64,000 nt of DNA from CAITWD01 sp963842065 (GCA_963842065.1 CAWJEW010000005.1:44142-108141); one strand, 5' to 3'; numbered from the stretch's first letter, positions 18,334 to 27,513 are shown. Numbers and translations are program-made. The notes: generated from the sequence alone by a model not told the origin.

Positions 18334-18732
18334 TTAGCTGGTCCAGCCCGCGATCCACGCCGCACGGTCCTCGGGCTTGTTCTCGAAGCGCACGACCTTC
18401 CCGTCACGCATGTCGAAGACGTGCTCGAAGCCCGTGTCGAGCCTGGCGCCGCTCGTGTTCTTGCCCGTGAAGCGGCCCGTGACGACGACGCGATCGCCGT
18501 CGTCGATGAACTCGGTCGGATCGACGTGGTACTCGTCAAAGTTCGCCCCGATCACGGCAAAGACACCGCTCGCGACGGCGTCCGGCCCGACGAACGTGCC
18601 GGACGGCGAGCCGCCGCCGCCGCCCTCGACCCACTCGACTCGGGGATCCAGCTTGGCGAGGACAGCGGCGGCGTCATGCTCCGCGAACTCCTCGTATGCG
18701 GTGCGGATGGTGTCCACATCTGTCGCGGACAT
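18334..18732 (-). CDS. SnoaL-like (NTF2 fold) protein
   Basis: This is a 132-residue SnoaL/NTF2-like protein. It has the typical N-terminal helix (VDTIRTAYEEFAEHDAAAVLAKL), DPRVEWVEGGG, VVVTGRFTGKNTSG and FEHVFDMRDGKVVRFENKPED. Members are ligand-binding or act as isomerases and hydrolases, for example in polyketide or steroid metabolism. GGAGCGAA lies shortly upstream of ATG 18732. It sits 77 bp after the HD/LuxR gene on the same strand and is probably co-transcribed with it. It is distantly similar in layout to the NTF2-like gene at 6095-6469. The substrate is unknown. Confidence 0.82.
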   Translation of the reverse strand: MSATDVDTIRTAYEEFAEHDAAAVLAKLDPRVEWVEGGGGGSPSGTFVGPDAVASGVFAVIGANFDEYHVDPTEFIDDGDRVVVTGRFTGKNTSGARLDTGFEHVFDMRDGKVVRFENKPEDRAAWIAGWTS

Positions 18733-18809
18733 GGTTCGCTCCTCTCGTTCGGGGGTGGTGACCGGACGAGCATCCGCCCGGCAGCACGACGCCGCATCGG
18801 GCGAACGCC

Positions 18810-20408
18810 CTATGCGGTGCGAACGAGGTCGTGCTCGAACGCCCAGAGCGTCGCCGCGGCTCGGCTGCGGACGCCGGCCTTCTGGTAGACGTGCTGGACG
18901 TGATGCCCGACGGTCTTGGCCGAGATGCCGAGATCCTGGGCGATCTCCTGATTGGACTCGCCGCGCACGAGCACGAGCAGCACTTCCAGCTCACGCTCGG
19001 TCAGCCCGGCAGGCAGCTCGCGAGGTCGCTGCGCGCACGCGGTGGCCGGCGGCGGCGAGCACCGCGTCGACCGCCTCCGGATCGAGCCGCCCCGCTTCGG
19101 CCTCGCGCATCAGCTCCGCCTCTGCCGCCGAGGCCTCGAGCGCCGGCCTGTAGGGTCGCGCCTCGCGCATGGCGCCGTAGCAGTCGGCGGCGGCGAGGAT
19201 CCGGGCGGCCTGATCGAGTGCCGGCCCACGCGTGCCGCGGTGATAGCCGGAGCCGTCGAGCCGTTCGTGGTGCGAGCCGGCCAGGATCCCGATCGGAGCG
19301 AGCGCCGACGACTGGGCGAAGGCGCGCTCGGTGTAGTGAGGATGCAGTCGCACCCGCTCCCACTCTCCGAACCCGAGGCGCCCCGGCTTCTCCCAGATCG
19401 CGTTCGACACGCCGACGCGGCCGAGGTCGTGCGCGAGCGCGGCGCGCCGCACGAGCGTCACGGCCGCTGCCGGCAGGCCCACGCGCCAGGCGGCGGCCTC
19501 GGCGAGCTCGGCGACGCCCGTCGAGTGCTCGCGAAGCCACGGTGACTTGAGGTCGGTGAACGCGGCGATCGCCGCGAAGGCGGCGTCGACCCGTTCGCCT
19601 GCGATCCAGATCTGCGGAGACGGCTCGATCTCCAGCGCCTGCTCCCACATCCGCGTCTCGTCCAGCTCGGCGAGGATGTCGGCGAGGTTGCGCGCGGCGA
19701 GATCGGCGAGTCGCGGCTCGTACGCCGCGCCCGATCGACGCTCGACGACTGCGCGCGCTTCCTCCGGGCCAGCGGCGCTCAGAAACACGGAGACATCCCG
19801 CGCCACGTGCACGAGCAGCATCGGCATCGGGATCTCATCGCCGCGAGCGACACCCGGGAAGCCCAGCCCGTCCCAGCGCTCGAAACACGTGTTCGAGGGC
19901 CGCCTGGGTGCCCGAACTGAAGCCGAGCCAGCCCGGCGAATCGCTGCGCCACCTCGCAGTGCATCGCCAACGTCTGACGGGCGACCGGAAGGCCGTGGGT
20001 GATGGCCTGCTCGACCATGGTGGCGCGCAGCTCCGGGGTGCGACCGAGCCCGACGTTCGACCTGAGAAATGCAAGGACCTCGGCGGGGTTGCCCGAGTCG
20101 ACGAGCGCGAACGCGGCCCGCGGCACGATGTCGTCGCCGTACAGCTGCGCAGCCTCGTGCCCGTCCGAGGTGCAGCCCGAGGAGTGAAGCAGCGCGACGT
20201 AGTACGCGTCGACGAGGTCCTGCGCCGATGCTCCGGCGAGTTCACCGAGACGGACCGCGAGCACCGCGGTGCGCATCGCGTGCTCGAGCGGCTGCCCGGT
20301 GCCGAGGTCGGTCGCCAGCGACAGGGCGCCGACCACCTCGGCCGCACGGATCGGGCGCTCGCCTGATGGCAGCACTGCCGCGACTGCTCCGGGATTCTCC
20401 GCCGCCAT
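18810..20408 (-). pseudogene. HD-domain phosphohydrolase with C-terminal LuxR HTH, three +1 frameshifts
   Basis: The protein runs from ATG 20408 through a helical N-terminal half (ALSLATDLGTGQPLEHAMRT, ALLHSSGCTSDG), then an HD-GYP-like core (REHSTGVAELAEAAAWRVG, AALAHDLGRVGVSNAIWEK, GSHHERLDGSGYHR). It ends with a LuxR-type HTH (LTERELEVLLVLVRGESNQ, LGISAKTVGHHVQHVY). Three extra bases, near 19931, 19882 and 19028, break it. Removing them gives exactly 531 residues ending at TAG 18810. The HD part may hydrolyse a cyclic nucleotide or serve only as a sensor, while the HTH should control the genes just downstream. No other decay is evident, so the breaks may be sequence errors. Confidence 0.78.
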
Positions 20409-20682
20409 GTCGAGACCCTATCCGCCTGTCACCCGCAAGACGAGCGACGGACTGCGTAGCGGCCCATGGCCTCCACGGCACACCGCAGCCTCCCGGCCAG
20501 CGTTCCCTGCGACGAGATCATTCAACAAGAGCGCAGCCAGAGCGAGATGGCGGCGGTGCGTGTTACGTGCGCGTCGCCAGCGCCAGACCGGCCGAGTACT
20601 TCACAGCCGGCGAGGACACAGCCATATTGTCGATGCCGCGATCACTCACGACGCGCGACCAGGTCGGCGGCGAGGAGCATTG

Positions 20683-21288
20683 ATGAGCGTGCCGGAGGTC
20701 GAACTGGCGGATTGGCGACGGCGCGTCCACGAGCTCTACGCGACCGTCCGCTCCCACGGTGATCCCAAGCGCGGGCATGCGCTGTGGCGCGACGGGCGCG
20801 ACGAGCTGTTTCGGACCCATCCGCAGAGCCCACTGCTGCGTGGGGATCCGATGCGTTCCGACGGCATCCCATACTGGCCGTACGACCCGGACCTGCGGTT
20901 CGAGCTTCCGCTCCAAGCACCATCTGAGCCGGCGCGCCTCGCGGTCCCGACCGACGGCCAGGGCACCACGACGATGCGGCTCCTCGGGCGTGTCGAGCTG
21001 CCCGCGCCGATTGGGGCCTCGCTCGACGTGTGGTGGTTGGAGCAGTACGGGGGCGGGCTCTTTCTGCCCCTGCGCGACGGCACTGCGGGAGACACAAGCT
21101 ACGGCGGCGGCCGTTACGCGCTCGACACCGCCAAAGGGGCAGACCTCGGCGGCGAGTCCGGGTCGCTCGTTGTCGACTTGAACTTCCTCTACCACCCCTC
21201 GTGCCGCTACAACCCGGAATGGCAGTGCCCGCTCGCCCCGGCGGGCAACGTGATCGCCGCACCCGTCCGTGCGGGGGAGCGACTCTGA
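20683..21288 (+). CDS. DUF1684 domain protein
   Basis: This is a 201-residue soluble protein of the DUF1684 family, whose biochemical role is not established. It shows the family's N-terminal helix (VELADWRRRVHELYATVRS), PYWPYDPDLRFE and the C-terminal signature VVDLNFLYHPSCRYNPEWQCPL, here split as DLNFLYHPSC and RYNPEWQCPLAP. ATG 20683 has GAGGAG 7 bases upstream. A much longer upstream frame overlaps the divergent HD/LuxR gene and is rejected. It is transcribed away from that gene, sharing the 275-bp gap as a promoter region. Confidence 0.85.
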   Translation: MSVPEVELADWRRRVHELYATVRSHGDPKRGHALWRDGRDELFRTHPQSPLLRGDPMRSDGIPYWPYDPDLRFELPLQAPSEPARLAVPTDGQGTTTMRLLGRVELPAPIGASLDVWWLEQYGGGLFLPLRDGTAGDTSYGGGRYALDTAKGADLGGESGSLVVDLNFLYHPSCRYNPEWQCPLAPAGNVIAAPVRAGERL

Positions 21289-21289
21289 C

Positions 21290-21309
21290 CCGGGGCCACC
21301 GATCCCCGG
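21290..21309 (+). terminator. Short hairpin after the DUF1684 gene
   Basis: CCGGGG at 21290-21295 pairs with CCCCGG at 21304-21309 directly after the stop codon. No T-run follows. This is a plausible but weak terminator. Confidence 0.35.
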
Positions 21310-21487
21310 ACGGGATCCGGTCGCTCTCCGCGGTGGTCGACGCGGCCCGCGAACCGGGGTCACGGATCACAACGCCCGGCGCACGCGGCGCGGCTCTGCA
21401 GCCTGACTGAACCGATCTGCCCCCTCCCCCGTGCTCCTGGGGACAGCCTTGGACGTCTCCAGGCCAGGGCGCGGGCGGAGGCCTAGC

Positions 21488-21724
21488 GTGAGCAGGAGTC
21501 TTCAGCCGACACGCCTCGTGGCGGCAGCCGTCGTCGCGGCGCTCGCCATCGGCCCAGGCGCATGCGGATCCAGCAGCGGGTCGACGGGGGCCTCGTCCAC
21601 CCAGCGGGCCGCGCGCACGGGGCGGCCCAGGTCCCGATTCGACCGGATCGCGACGCACATCGACGTCGACGCGCGCGCTCACGGGACCGCGCTCCGTGCG
21701 TATCCGGCGCAGTTCGTCCACTGA
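21488..21724 (+). CDS. Small putative lipoprotein
   Basis: This is a 78-residue protein starting at GTG 21488 with GGAGG about 7 bases upstream. Residues 8-25 are hydrophobic (LVAAAVVAALAIGPGAC) and end at a Cys followed by a Ser/Gly-rich stretch, as in bacterial lipoproteins. The lipobox is not perfect, since Pro stands where Leu is usual. The C-terminal 40 residues are basic and of no known family. It lies 24 bp before the beta-propeller gene and is very probably co-transcribed with it, so both may act at the cell surface. Its function is unknown. Confidence 0.55.
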   Translation: MSRSLQPTRLVAAAVVAALAIGPGACGSSSGSTGASSTQRAARTGRPRSRFDRIATHIDVDARAHGTALRAYPAQFVH

Positions 21725-21748
21725 CATCTCAACCCAGGAGGAAGACTC

Positions 21749-22888
21749 GTGAACTCGGTTACCCGACGGCGCACTCTGCGGATGGCCGCGGCAACTGGCG
21801 GCGTCGCGGTGCTCACCGCGGCATCGTTCGCTGTTGCCACAGGCGCACCCGCAAAGCACCCGTTCATCAGCCGCCTTGGCACCAACAGCTTGGTCGCCTC
21901 CACCGTGCCCCCAAGCGGGCCGGCCGCCGGCGACGTCAACCCCTACGGGGCGGCGGTCGTCCCGGCAACCGTCGGCGACCTGCGGCGCGGCGACGTGCTC
22001 GTGAGCAACTTCAACAATGCCGCGAACCAGCAGGGCACCGGCTCGACGATCATGGAGGTCTCGCCTCGGGGTGCGGTCCACCAGTTCGCGCGGATCGCGC
22101 CCTCCTCGCCGGGCGGCGTCGTTGGCCTGACGACCGCGCTCGTGGTGCTGCGCAGCGGCTTCGTGATCGTCGGCAACCTCCCGGCGTCCGGCGGCATGGC
22201 GGCGAACGCCCAGGCGGGCGGGCTCACCGTGCTCAACGCGCACGGCAACGTCGCCGAGCGGATCAACGGTGGTCCCATCAACGGGCCCTGGGACGCGACG
22301 GCGACCGACGCGGGCCGGAACGTGGTGCTGTTCGTGACCAACGTTCTGAACGGAACCGTCGCTGCCGGCGGCGGCGATGTGGCGGACGGCACGGTCGTAC
22401 GGATCACGTTTCACATCCCCCGACACGGAATTCCGCAGCAGACCTCCGAACGGGTGATCGCGACCGGGTTCCCCGAGCACACCGACCCCAACGCCTTGGT
22501 CGTCGGCCCGACCGGCGTCGGACTCGGTGCCCACGGCGTGCTCTATGTCGCCGACCCGGCGCAGAACCGCATCGCCGCCATTCCGGACGCCGTGAGCCGC
22601 ACGCGAGTGCTCGGTGGCGGCGCGCGCACCGTGTCCAGCGGGCACGACCTGATGGGCCCACTCGGTCTGATGATCGCCCCGAACGGTGACATCGTGACCG
22701 CCAACGGAGGCGACGGAAACCTTGTCGAGACGACGCCGGGCGGTCGCCAGCTCGCCACGACGACGCTCGTCCCTGATGGCGCCGGTGACCTGTTCGGGCT
22801 CGCGCTCGCACCGTTGGGGCGCGGCATTTACTACGTCAACGACGCCGGGAGCGGCGCCGGCGCCAATTCGCTCGAGCTCCTGCACTGA
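21749..22888 (+). CDS. Exported NHL/SMP-30-like beta-propeller protein
   Basis: This is a 379-residue protein starting at GTG 21749 behind a perfect AGGAGGA site. The first 33 residues form an export signal with Arg-Arg-Arg before the hydrophobic stretch, possibly Tat (TRRRTLRMAAATG). The rest is built of repeated strands ending in patterns such as GDVLVSNFNN, RNVVLFVTNVLNG, HGVLYVADPAQNRI, NGDIVTANGGDGN and GRGIYYVNDAG, typical of a six-bladed propeller of the NHL or SMP-30 kind. No catalytic metal ligands could be confirmed. It may bind carbohydrate or protein outside the cell. A small lipoprotein gene precedes it and a hairpin follows it. Confidence 0.78.
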   Translation: MNSVTRRRTLRMAAATGGVAVLTAASFAVATGAPAKHPFISRLGTNSLVASTVPPSGPAAGDVNPYGAAVVPATVGDLRRGDVLVSNFNNAANQQGTGSTIMEVSPRGAVHQFARIAPSSPGGVVGLTTALVVLRSGFVIVGNLPASGGMAANAQAGGLTVLNAHGNVAERINGGPINGPWDATATDAGRNVVLFVTNVLNGTVAAGGGDVADGTVVRITFHIPRHGIPQQTSERVIATGFPEHTDPNALVVGPTGVGLGAHGVLYVADPAQNRIAAIPDAVSRTRVLGGGARTVSSGHDLMGPLGLMIAPNGDIVTANGGDGNLVETTPGGRQLATTTLVPDGAGDLFGLALAPLGRGIYYVNDAGSGAGANSLELLH

Positions 22889-22895
22889 TCGGCAC

Positions 22896-22925
22896 GAGGG
22901 CGCCTCCCGCACGGGGGGCGCCCTC
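22896..22925 (+). terminator. Hairpin after the beta-propeller gene
   Basis: GAGGGCGCC at 22896-22904 pairs perfectly with GGCGCCCTC at 22917-22925, starting 8 bases past the stop codon. No T-run follows. The position and 9-bp GC stem support a terminator. Confidence 0.65.
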
Positions 22926-23123
22926 CCCAGTCCAGTTACCACCACGGTCCGTCCCGCCGCGGGGGCATCGGCTTGGCGCTTGTGTATCGACTGCGCGCCC
23001 GACCGGGCGTGGCGTCGCGAGTTCGAGCGTGCCGGCCCCAACCTCGCGGGCTCTGCGGCCGACGGGCGTTCACGACGACGCGACGCTGGGTGCTGCCCAC
23101 GCGCGTGTCGCCGGCACGAGACG

Positions 23124-24191
23124 CTACCGAGCGCGTTCGTACTGCACCGGCCATTTGACCTCAACGCCGAGTTGCTGTGCGGCATGGAGCGGCCAGTACG
23201 GGTCGCGCAGCTCCTGCCGCGCGAGCAGCACGATGTCCGCCTGACCGGTGGCGACGATCTCACTCGCCTGGGCGGCGTCGGTGATGAGACCGACGGCCGC
23301 GGTCATCACGCCGGCCTCGCGTCGCACGCGCTCGGCAAACGGCGTTTGGTACCCGGGGCGCACCGGGATCGGCGCGGTCGGCGTGTTGCCACCCGACGAG
23401 CAATCGACCATGTCGACGCCCAGATCCCTGACACGGCGCGCGAGCTCCACCGTCTCGTCGATCGTCCATCCCCCGTCGACCCAGTCTGTTGCCGAGACGC
23501 GGAGCACGAGCGGGAGGGTGTCGGGCCACTCGGTCCGGACCGCCGCGACGGTCTCGCACACGATGCGGACGCGGTTGTCGAAGCTGCCGCCGTACTTGTC
23601 GGTGCGACGATTGCTGAGCGGCGACAGGAATTCGTGCAGCAGGTACCCATGCGCAGCGTGGAGCTCGGCGACCGTGAAGCCGATCGCGAGCGCGCGTTGT
23701 GCGGCGACACGAAACGCCTCGACGATGCGCGTGATCCCTGCATGATCCAACTGGCGTGGCGCGGGATAGGCGTCACTGAACGCGATCGCACTGGGGGCGT
23801 CAACCTCGTCCCAGCCACCCTCGTCGCGACCGACCGCACGGTGGCCGTCCCACGGCCGAGTCGTGCTCGCCTTCCGGCCCGCATGTGCGAGCTGGATGCC
23901 GGGCACCGCGCCCTGCTCGCGCACGAACGTGGTAATCAGTTCGAGCGTCTCGCAATGCGTGTCCGAGTAGATTCCCAGGTCACCCGGGCTGATGCGCCCG
24001 CTCGCCTCGACGGCGCTCGCCTCGGTGAAGACGAGAGCCGCGCCTCCGACCGCGCGACTGCCGAGGTGGACGAGGTGCCAGGGGGTCGCATGCCCATCCA
24101 CGCTGCTGTACTGGCACATCGGCGACACGCCGATCCGGTTGCGGAGGGTGACGCTGCGAATCGTGAGCGGTGAGAAGAGCGCTGCAGGCAT
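23124..24191 (-). CDS. Old Yellow Enzyme-type NADH:flavin oxidoreductase (YqjM class)
   Basis: This is a 355-residue FMN-dependent ene-reductase of the YqjM/NamA class. The marker Cys is at 26 in SPMCQYS, with Tyr28. The substrate-binding His pair is in AELHAAHGYL, followed by LSNRRTDKYGGS and the FMN-phosphate region near VGLITDA and VLLARQELRDPYW. The enzyme should reduce the C=C bond of enones or similar electrophiles with NAD(P)H. MPAALFSPLTI at 24191 is the family's normal start; the longer frame runs antisense through the neighbouring gene's coding region. It lies 62 bp behind the dehydrogenase gene on the same strand and is probably co-transcribed with it. Confidence 0.9.
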   Translation of the reverse strand: MPAALFSPLTIRSVTLRNRIGVSPMCQYSSVDGHATPWHLVHLGSRAVGGAALVFTEASAVEASGRISPGDLGIYSDTHCETLELITTFVREQGAVPGIQLAHAGRKASTTRPWDGHRAVGRDEGGWDEVDAPSAIAFSDAYPAPRQLDHAGITRIVEAFRVAAQRALAIGFTVAELHAAHGYLLHEFLSPLSNRRTDKYGGSFDNRVRIVCETVAAVRTEWPDTLPLVLRVSATDWVDGGWTIDETVELARRVRDLGVDMVDCSSGGNTPTAPIPVRPGYQTPFAERVRREAGVMTAAVGLITDAAQASEIVATGQADIVLLARQELRDPYWPLHAAQQLGVEVKWPVQYERAR

Positions 24192-24253
24192 GCCGGCCAG
24201 CCTAGCTCCCCCACCAGGGCTCCGGCCGGTGCGGGATGCGGCTGACGGTCGGG

Positions 24254-25030
24254 CTAACGGGCGGTCCAGCCTCCGTCGATGGGAATCGACGCCCCGTTGA
24301 TGAACGACGCGGGCGGTGAGCAGAGGTAGGCCACGAACTCGGCAACCTCGGCCGGTTCGATCAGGCGCTTGATCGCCGCGGGCGCGAGCATGATGTCGCG
24401 AACGACATCGTCCGGCGCGACCCCGTGTAGCTTCGCCTGTGCGGCGATCTGGTTTTCCACGAGCGGCGTGCGGACGTACGCCGGACAGATGCAGTTCGAC
24501 GTGACGCCACGCTCGCCCCCCTCGAGTGCGACGACCTTGGAGAGGCCCTCGAGCGCGTGCTTCGCGGTGACGTAGGCCGACTTGTACGGAGATGCCACCA
24601 AGCCGTGCACCGACGAGATGTTGATGACCCGACCCCAGCCACGCTCGTACATGCCGGGCAGTGCCGCGCGGATGAGGCGGAAGGGCGCCTCCACCATCAC
24701 GTCCATGATGTGTGCGAACGTCTCGACGGGGAAATCCTCGAGCGCGGCGACGTGCTGCAGACCCGCGTTGTTGACGATGATGTCGGCCGTCAGGTTGAGC
24801 GCCGCGACCTCGGCCGCATCGGAGAGATCGACACAGACGTAGTCCGCGCCGATGCGCGCGGCCTGCTGCTCGAGTCGTGCGCGATCGCGATCGACCATGA
24901 CCACGGTCGCCCCGGCCGCGCCGAGGCGCTGTGCACATGCCAGACCGATGCCGCTCGCGGCGCCGGTGACGAGCGCCGTGTGTCCGGCGAGGTCAACCTG
25001 GACGGTCGTTGTCGTGGGGGTCATCTGCAT
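24254..25030 (-). CDS. 3-hydroxybutyrate dehydrogenase-like SDR
   Basis: This is an about 258-residue short-chain dehydrogenase. It has TGAASGIG for cofactor binding, NNAG, the catalytic Ser in NISSVHG and YVTAK with Tyr and Lys. The C-terminal AIKRLIEPAEVAEFVAYLCS and SIPIDGGWTAR closely resemble bacterial D-3-hydroxybutyrate dehydrogenases. It should oxidise 3-hydroxybutyrate to acetoacetate, linking PHB breakdown to central metabolism. Two ATGs (25030 and 25024) are possible and neither has a strong ribosome-binding site. An acetoacetate-decarboxylase-family gene lies 5 kb away at 30240, but is not in the same operon. The ene-reductase follows after 62 bp. Confidence 0.85.
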   Translation of the reverse strand: MQMTPTTTTVQVDLAGHTALVTGAASGIGLACAQRLGAAGATVVMVDRDRARLEQQAARIGADYVCVDLSDAAEVAALNLTADIIVNNAGLQHVAALEDFPVETFAHIMDVMVEAPFRLIRAALPGMYERGWGRVINISSVHGLVASPYKSAYVTAKHALEGLSKVVALEGGERGVTSNCICPAYVRTPLVENQIAAQAKLHGVAPDDVVRDIMLAPAAIKRLIEPAEVAEFVAYLCSPPASFINGASIPIDGGWTAR

Positions 25031-25748
25031 GGGCGGGATCGTACGCAATGCTCCCGACGCGCTGGTGACGACCGCGACTGGTGCGTGGACGTTTCCCCAC
25101 ACCCGGGTCCACCGACCGGCACCGAGTGGCGGGCTGAGGTCGCCGTCGCACCTGCGCTACCAATGTCGCTCATGCAGCTCACGTCAGCGCGACGTCGACG
25201 GTCTGGGGCGCCCCTCGCTGGGCCAGCTGTGTCGATCGGAGCCCGTTCACGGTGTTGCGAAGGGGTCCGGTCAGGCCGAACCTGGCGGGGCGTCCCGACC
25301 GGGTTCGGCCTCGCACGGCGGCTGATGCGCCCTGGCACCGATGCGAGGAGCGAGACATCTGCGAACAGCCGTTGGGTCGTGTGCCTGGCGGCCATCATGT
25401 GTGCGCCCCATCGGGCGCGTGGACAATTCGGTGGGGTCCGGGGCACGAGGAGACATCGCACGGGGTGATTTGGGTCATCGACGAGTGTGTCACGCATTCC
25501 GCAGGCACGCCGCTGCCGTTGTCCGCACCGCGGCAATCTCAACAGACCCATAACGCACATCTCAGGGGCATCTCATTGTCACTCGCGAATAATCTAACTA
25601 GCCGCCGTTCCGGCGTCCCGGCCCGCTCCCACCTGCGAAGTCTCGCTCCTTCCTCGCGTGGGCTCGGTGCCGTGGGCCGTCGGCACGGCAGGGCACGATC
25701 CGAGCGCCACCAGATCGTGTGCGCGAGAAAGGTTCAAGCAGGAGTCGG
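25031..25748. other. Non-coding gap with a dispersed repeat
   Basis: No gene is supported in these 718 bases between divergent genes. It contains the second 66-bp repeat at 25441-25506 and must hold promoters for both flanking genes. The segment near 25560-25610 is relatively AT-rich, but I cannot point to a promoter. Confidence 0.45.
25441..25506 (+). repeat. 66-bp dispersed repeat, copy 2
   Basis: This aligns ungapped to 867-932 with about 48 identical bases of 66. In one frame it encodes HGVIWVIDECVTHSAG, close to YGVPWVIDECAAHSAG in copy 1. It is likely a relic of a shared lost sequence. Confidence 0.5.
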
Positions 25749-27314
25749 ATGACCGAGCGCCCCCTCGACCACGAACCCCCGGACGGCGACGCCCCGCCGA
25801 ACACACCAGATGAGGACCCCTCCGCCCGACGGCGCTCACGCTGGCGGACGATCGGTCTTCCCGCCGCGGTGATCGTCGCCGCCATGGCGGCCGTCGGAGG
25901 GGTGATCCTGGCCGACGGCAGCTCGGGTTCGGCGGCCGCCTCCACCGCCACCACCATCAAATACGGCACCGTCGCGCAGACAGCCGTCGCCCAGACCCAG
26001 TCGTTGAGCGGCACGATCGCCTACACCGCCACCCAGACGATCACCAACCAGTTCACGCCGACCGCCTCGACGGCGAGCGCGCGTTCAGGCCCGATCGCAA
26101 CTGCGATCTTGGCCGCCTTCGTGACGTCAACGTCCGGCTCGGGCGGGTCGTCGGGCTCCCGTGCCGGCTCGACCGGCGCGACCGGTTCGGGCTCGACCGG
26201 CGCCACCGGTTCCGGCTCGACTGGTCCCACCGGTACGGGCGCGAAAGGCACCACCGGTACGGGCGCGAAAGGCACCACCGGGAAGGGCGCGAAAGGCGCC
26301 ACCGGGAAGGGCGCGAAGGGCACCACCGGTAAGGGGCCGAAAGGCGCCACCGGAAAGGGCTCAAAGGGTGCCAGTAGTACGGGCTCAAAGGGCGCTGCGG
26401 GTTCGTCCGGGTCAGCGTCGGGGTCGGGCTCGAGTTCCTCGAGCTCCGGGACGCTGACGACGATGGCCGCGGTCGGCTCGACGATCAAGCTCGGTGGCAC
26501 CCTCTATACCGTCAACGAGGAGCCCGTCGTGGCGATGGACGGCACCCTGCCGGCCTACCGGGCCATGCAAGACGGGGACACCGGCACCGACATCAGCCAG
26601 CTGCAGACGAGCCTTGAGGACCTCGGCTACAGCCCTGGCACCGCCGACGGGACCTTCGGCGCATCGACGCTCTCAGCGGTCGAGGCCTGGCAGAAGAACG
26701 AGGGACTCACCGTCGACGGCATCGTCCACCTCGGCCAGGTCGTCTTCGTGAGCGGTCCGTCGCGGGTGATCACCCAGCTCGGGACGATCGGCGCGGCGGT
26801 CCCGCCCGGCAGCCAGATCTTGTCCGTCGGTCCCGAATCGCCGATCGTCACCACCAGCGAGAGCAGCTCGCAGTTGGGGCTGCTGTCCCAGGACCAGACG
26901 GTCGATGTCCAGCTGCCCGACGGCTCGGTCGTCGCCGGCAAGGTCACCTCGGTGGGAGCGGCGTCCTCGAGTTCGGGCGGATCCGGCGGTGGTCCCTCCG
27001 GCGGGTCGGGTTCCGGCTCGAGCACCACCCCCGTCACCGTCGCGCTCAACAGCCCGGCCCTCGGCAACAGCATCGCCGGATCGTCGGTGACCGTGATCGT
27101 TACCACCAGTCGCGTCAGCGACGTGCTGGCCGTGCCGATCGCGGCGCTCGTGGCGACGTCCTCCGGGCAGCTCTACGTGCAGGTGCCGAACGCACAGGGC
27201 GCACTTGAGGACATCAGCGTGAACCCGACCGTCTACGACGACACCGCCGGCATCGCCGCAGTGCCCGGCGCGAACCTGACCCCAGGCGAGCGCGTCGTGG
27301 TGGCCCAGACCTAG
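25749..27314 (+). CDS. Peptidoglycan-binding, HlyD-like membrane-anchored protein with 8-residue repeats
   Basis: This is a 521-residue protein with a charged N-terminus, one membrane anchor (IGLPAAVIVAAMAAVGGVIL, near 35-55), and a Gly/Ser/Thr/Lys-rich stalk including ten 8-residue repeats (140-219). A PG_binding_1 domain is near 275-335 (DISQLQTSLEDLGYSPG, AVEAWQKNEGLTVDG), followed by HlyD/RND-adaptor-like strands ending APLAAL-type (VPIAALVATSSGQLYV). Such actinobacterial proteins are usually adaptors beside an ABC exporter; no exporter gene is adjacent here. ATG 25749 has AGGAG 5 bases upstream. It should sit outside the membrane with the repeat spanning the wall. Confidence 0.78.
   Translation: MTERPLDHEPPDGDAPPNTPDEDPSARRRSRWRTIGLPAAVIVAAMAAVGGVILADGSSGSAAASTATTIKYGTVAQTAVAQTQSLSGTIAYTATQTITNQFTPTASTASARSGPIATAILAAFVTSTSGSGGSSGSRAGSTGATGSGSTGATGSGSTGPTGTGAKGTTGTGAKGTTGKGAKGATGKGAKGTTGKGPKGATGKGSKGASSTGSKGAAGSSGSASGSGSSSSSSGTLTTMAAVGSTIKLGGTLYTVNEEPVVAMDGTLPAYRAMQDGDTGTDISQLQTSLEDLGYSPGTADGTFGASTLSAVEAWQKNEGLTVDGIVHLGQVVFVSGPSRVITQLGTIGAAVPPGSQILSVGPESPIVTTSESSSQLGLLSQDQTVDVQLPDGSVVAGKVTSVGAASSSSGGSGGGPSGGSGSGSSTTPVTVALNSPALGNSIAGSSVTVIVTTSRVSDVLAVPIAALVATSSGQLYVQVPNAQGALEDISVNPTVYDDTAGIAAVPGANLTPGERVVVAQT
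26166..26405 (+). repeat. Ten 24-bp in-frame tandem repeats
   Basis: Ten imperfect 24-bp units encode 8-residue blocks of the form G-x-(T/K)-G-x-T-G-x, for example GSTGATGS, GAKGTTGK and GPKGATGK. The first three units are Ser/Thr-rich and the later ones Lys-rich. The glycine spacing resembles, but does not equal, collagen GXY. Confidence 0.85.
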
Positions 27315-27316
27315 CG

Positions 27317-27336
27317 GGCACCGCGCACGAGGTGCC
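27317..27336 (+). terminator. Short hairpin after the adaptor-like gene
   Basis: GGCACC at 27317-27322 pairs with GGTGCC at 27331-27336, starting two bases after the stop codon. The stem is 6 bp with no T-run, so the call is tentative. Confidence 0.35.
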
Positions 27337-27513
27337 GGCCACGGCGTGGGCCGGGCGTCGGGCGATGGCGTGGGCCCCGGCCCCGCAACCGCAGTCATGA
27401 GGGATCTGCGGTTCTCCTCGCCCCCCGCGCCCACGTGGGCGACGCCGACGCACCGCCGGTTCACGGGTGATGACCGGTTCGCGGGATCACCGTCGCCCGG
27501 GTCGGACCGTCGC

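Noticed and set aside
26166..26405. CRISPR-like array
   Set aside because: The 24-bp units are adjacent, with no unique spacers, and encode protein in frame.
26021..26500. Pro/Phe-rich minus-strand frame with regular repeats
   Set aside because: It is only the antisense of the Gly/Lys repeat in the adaptor-like gene.
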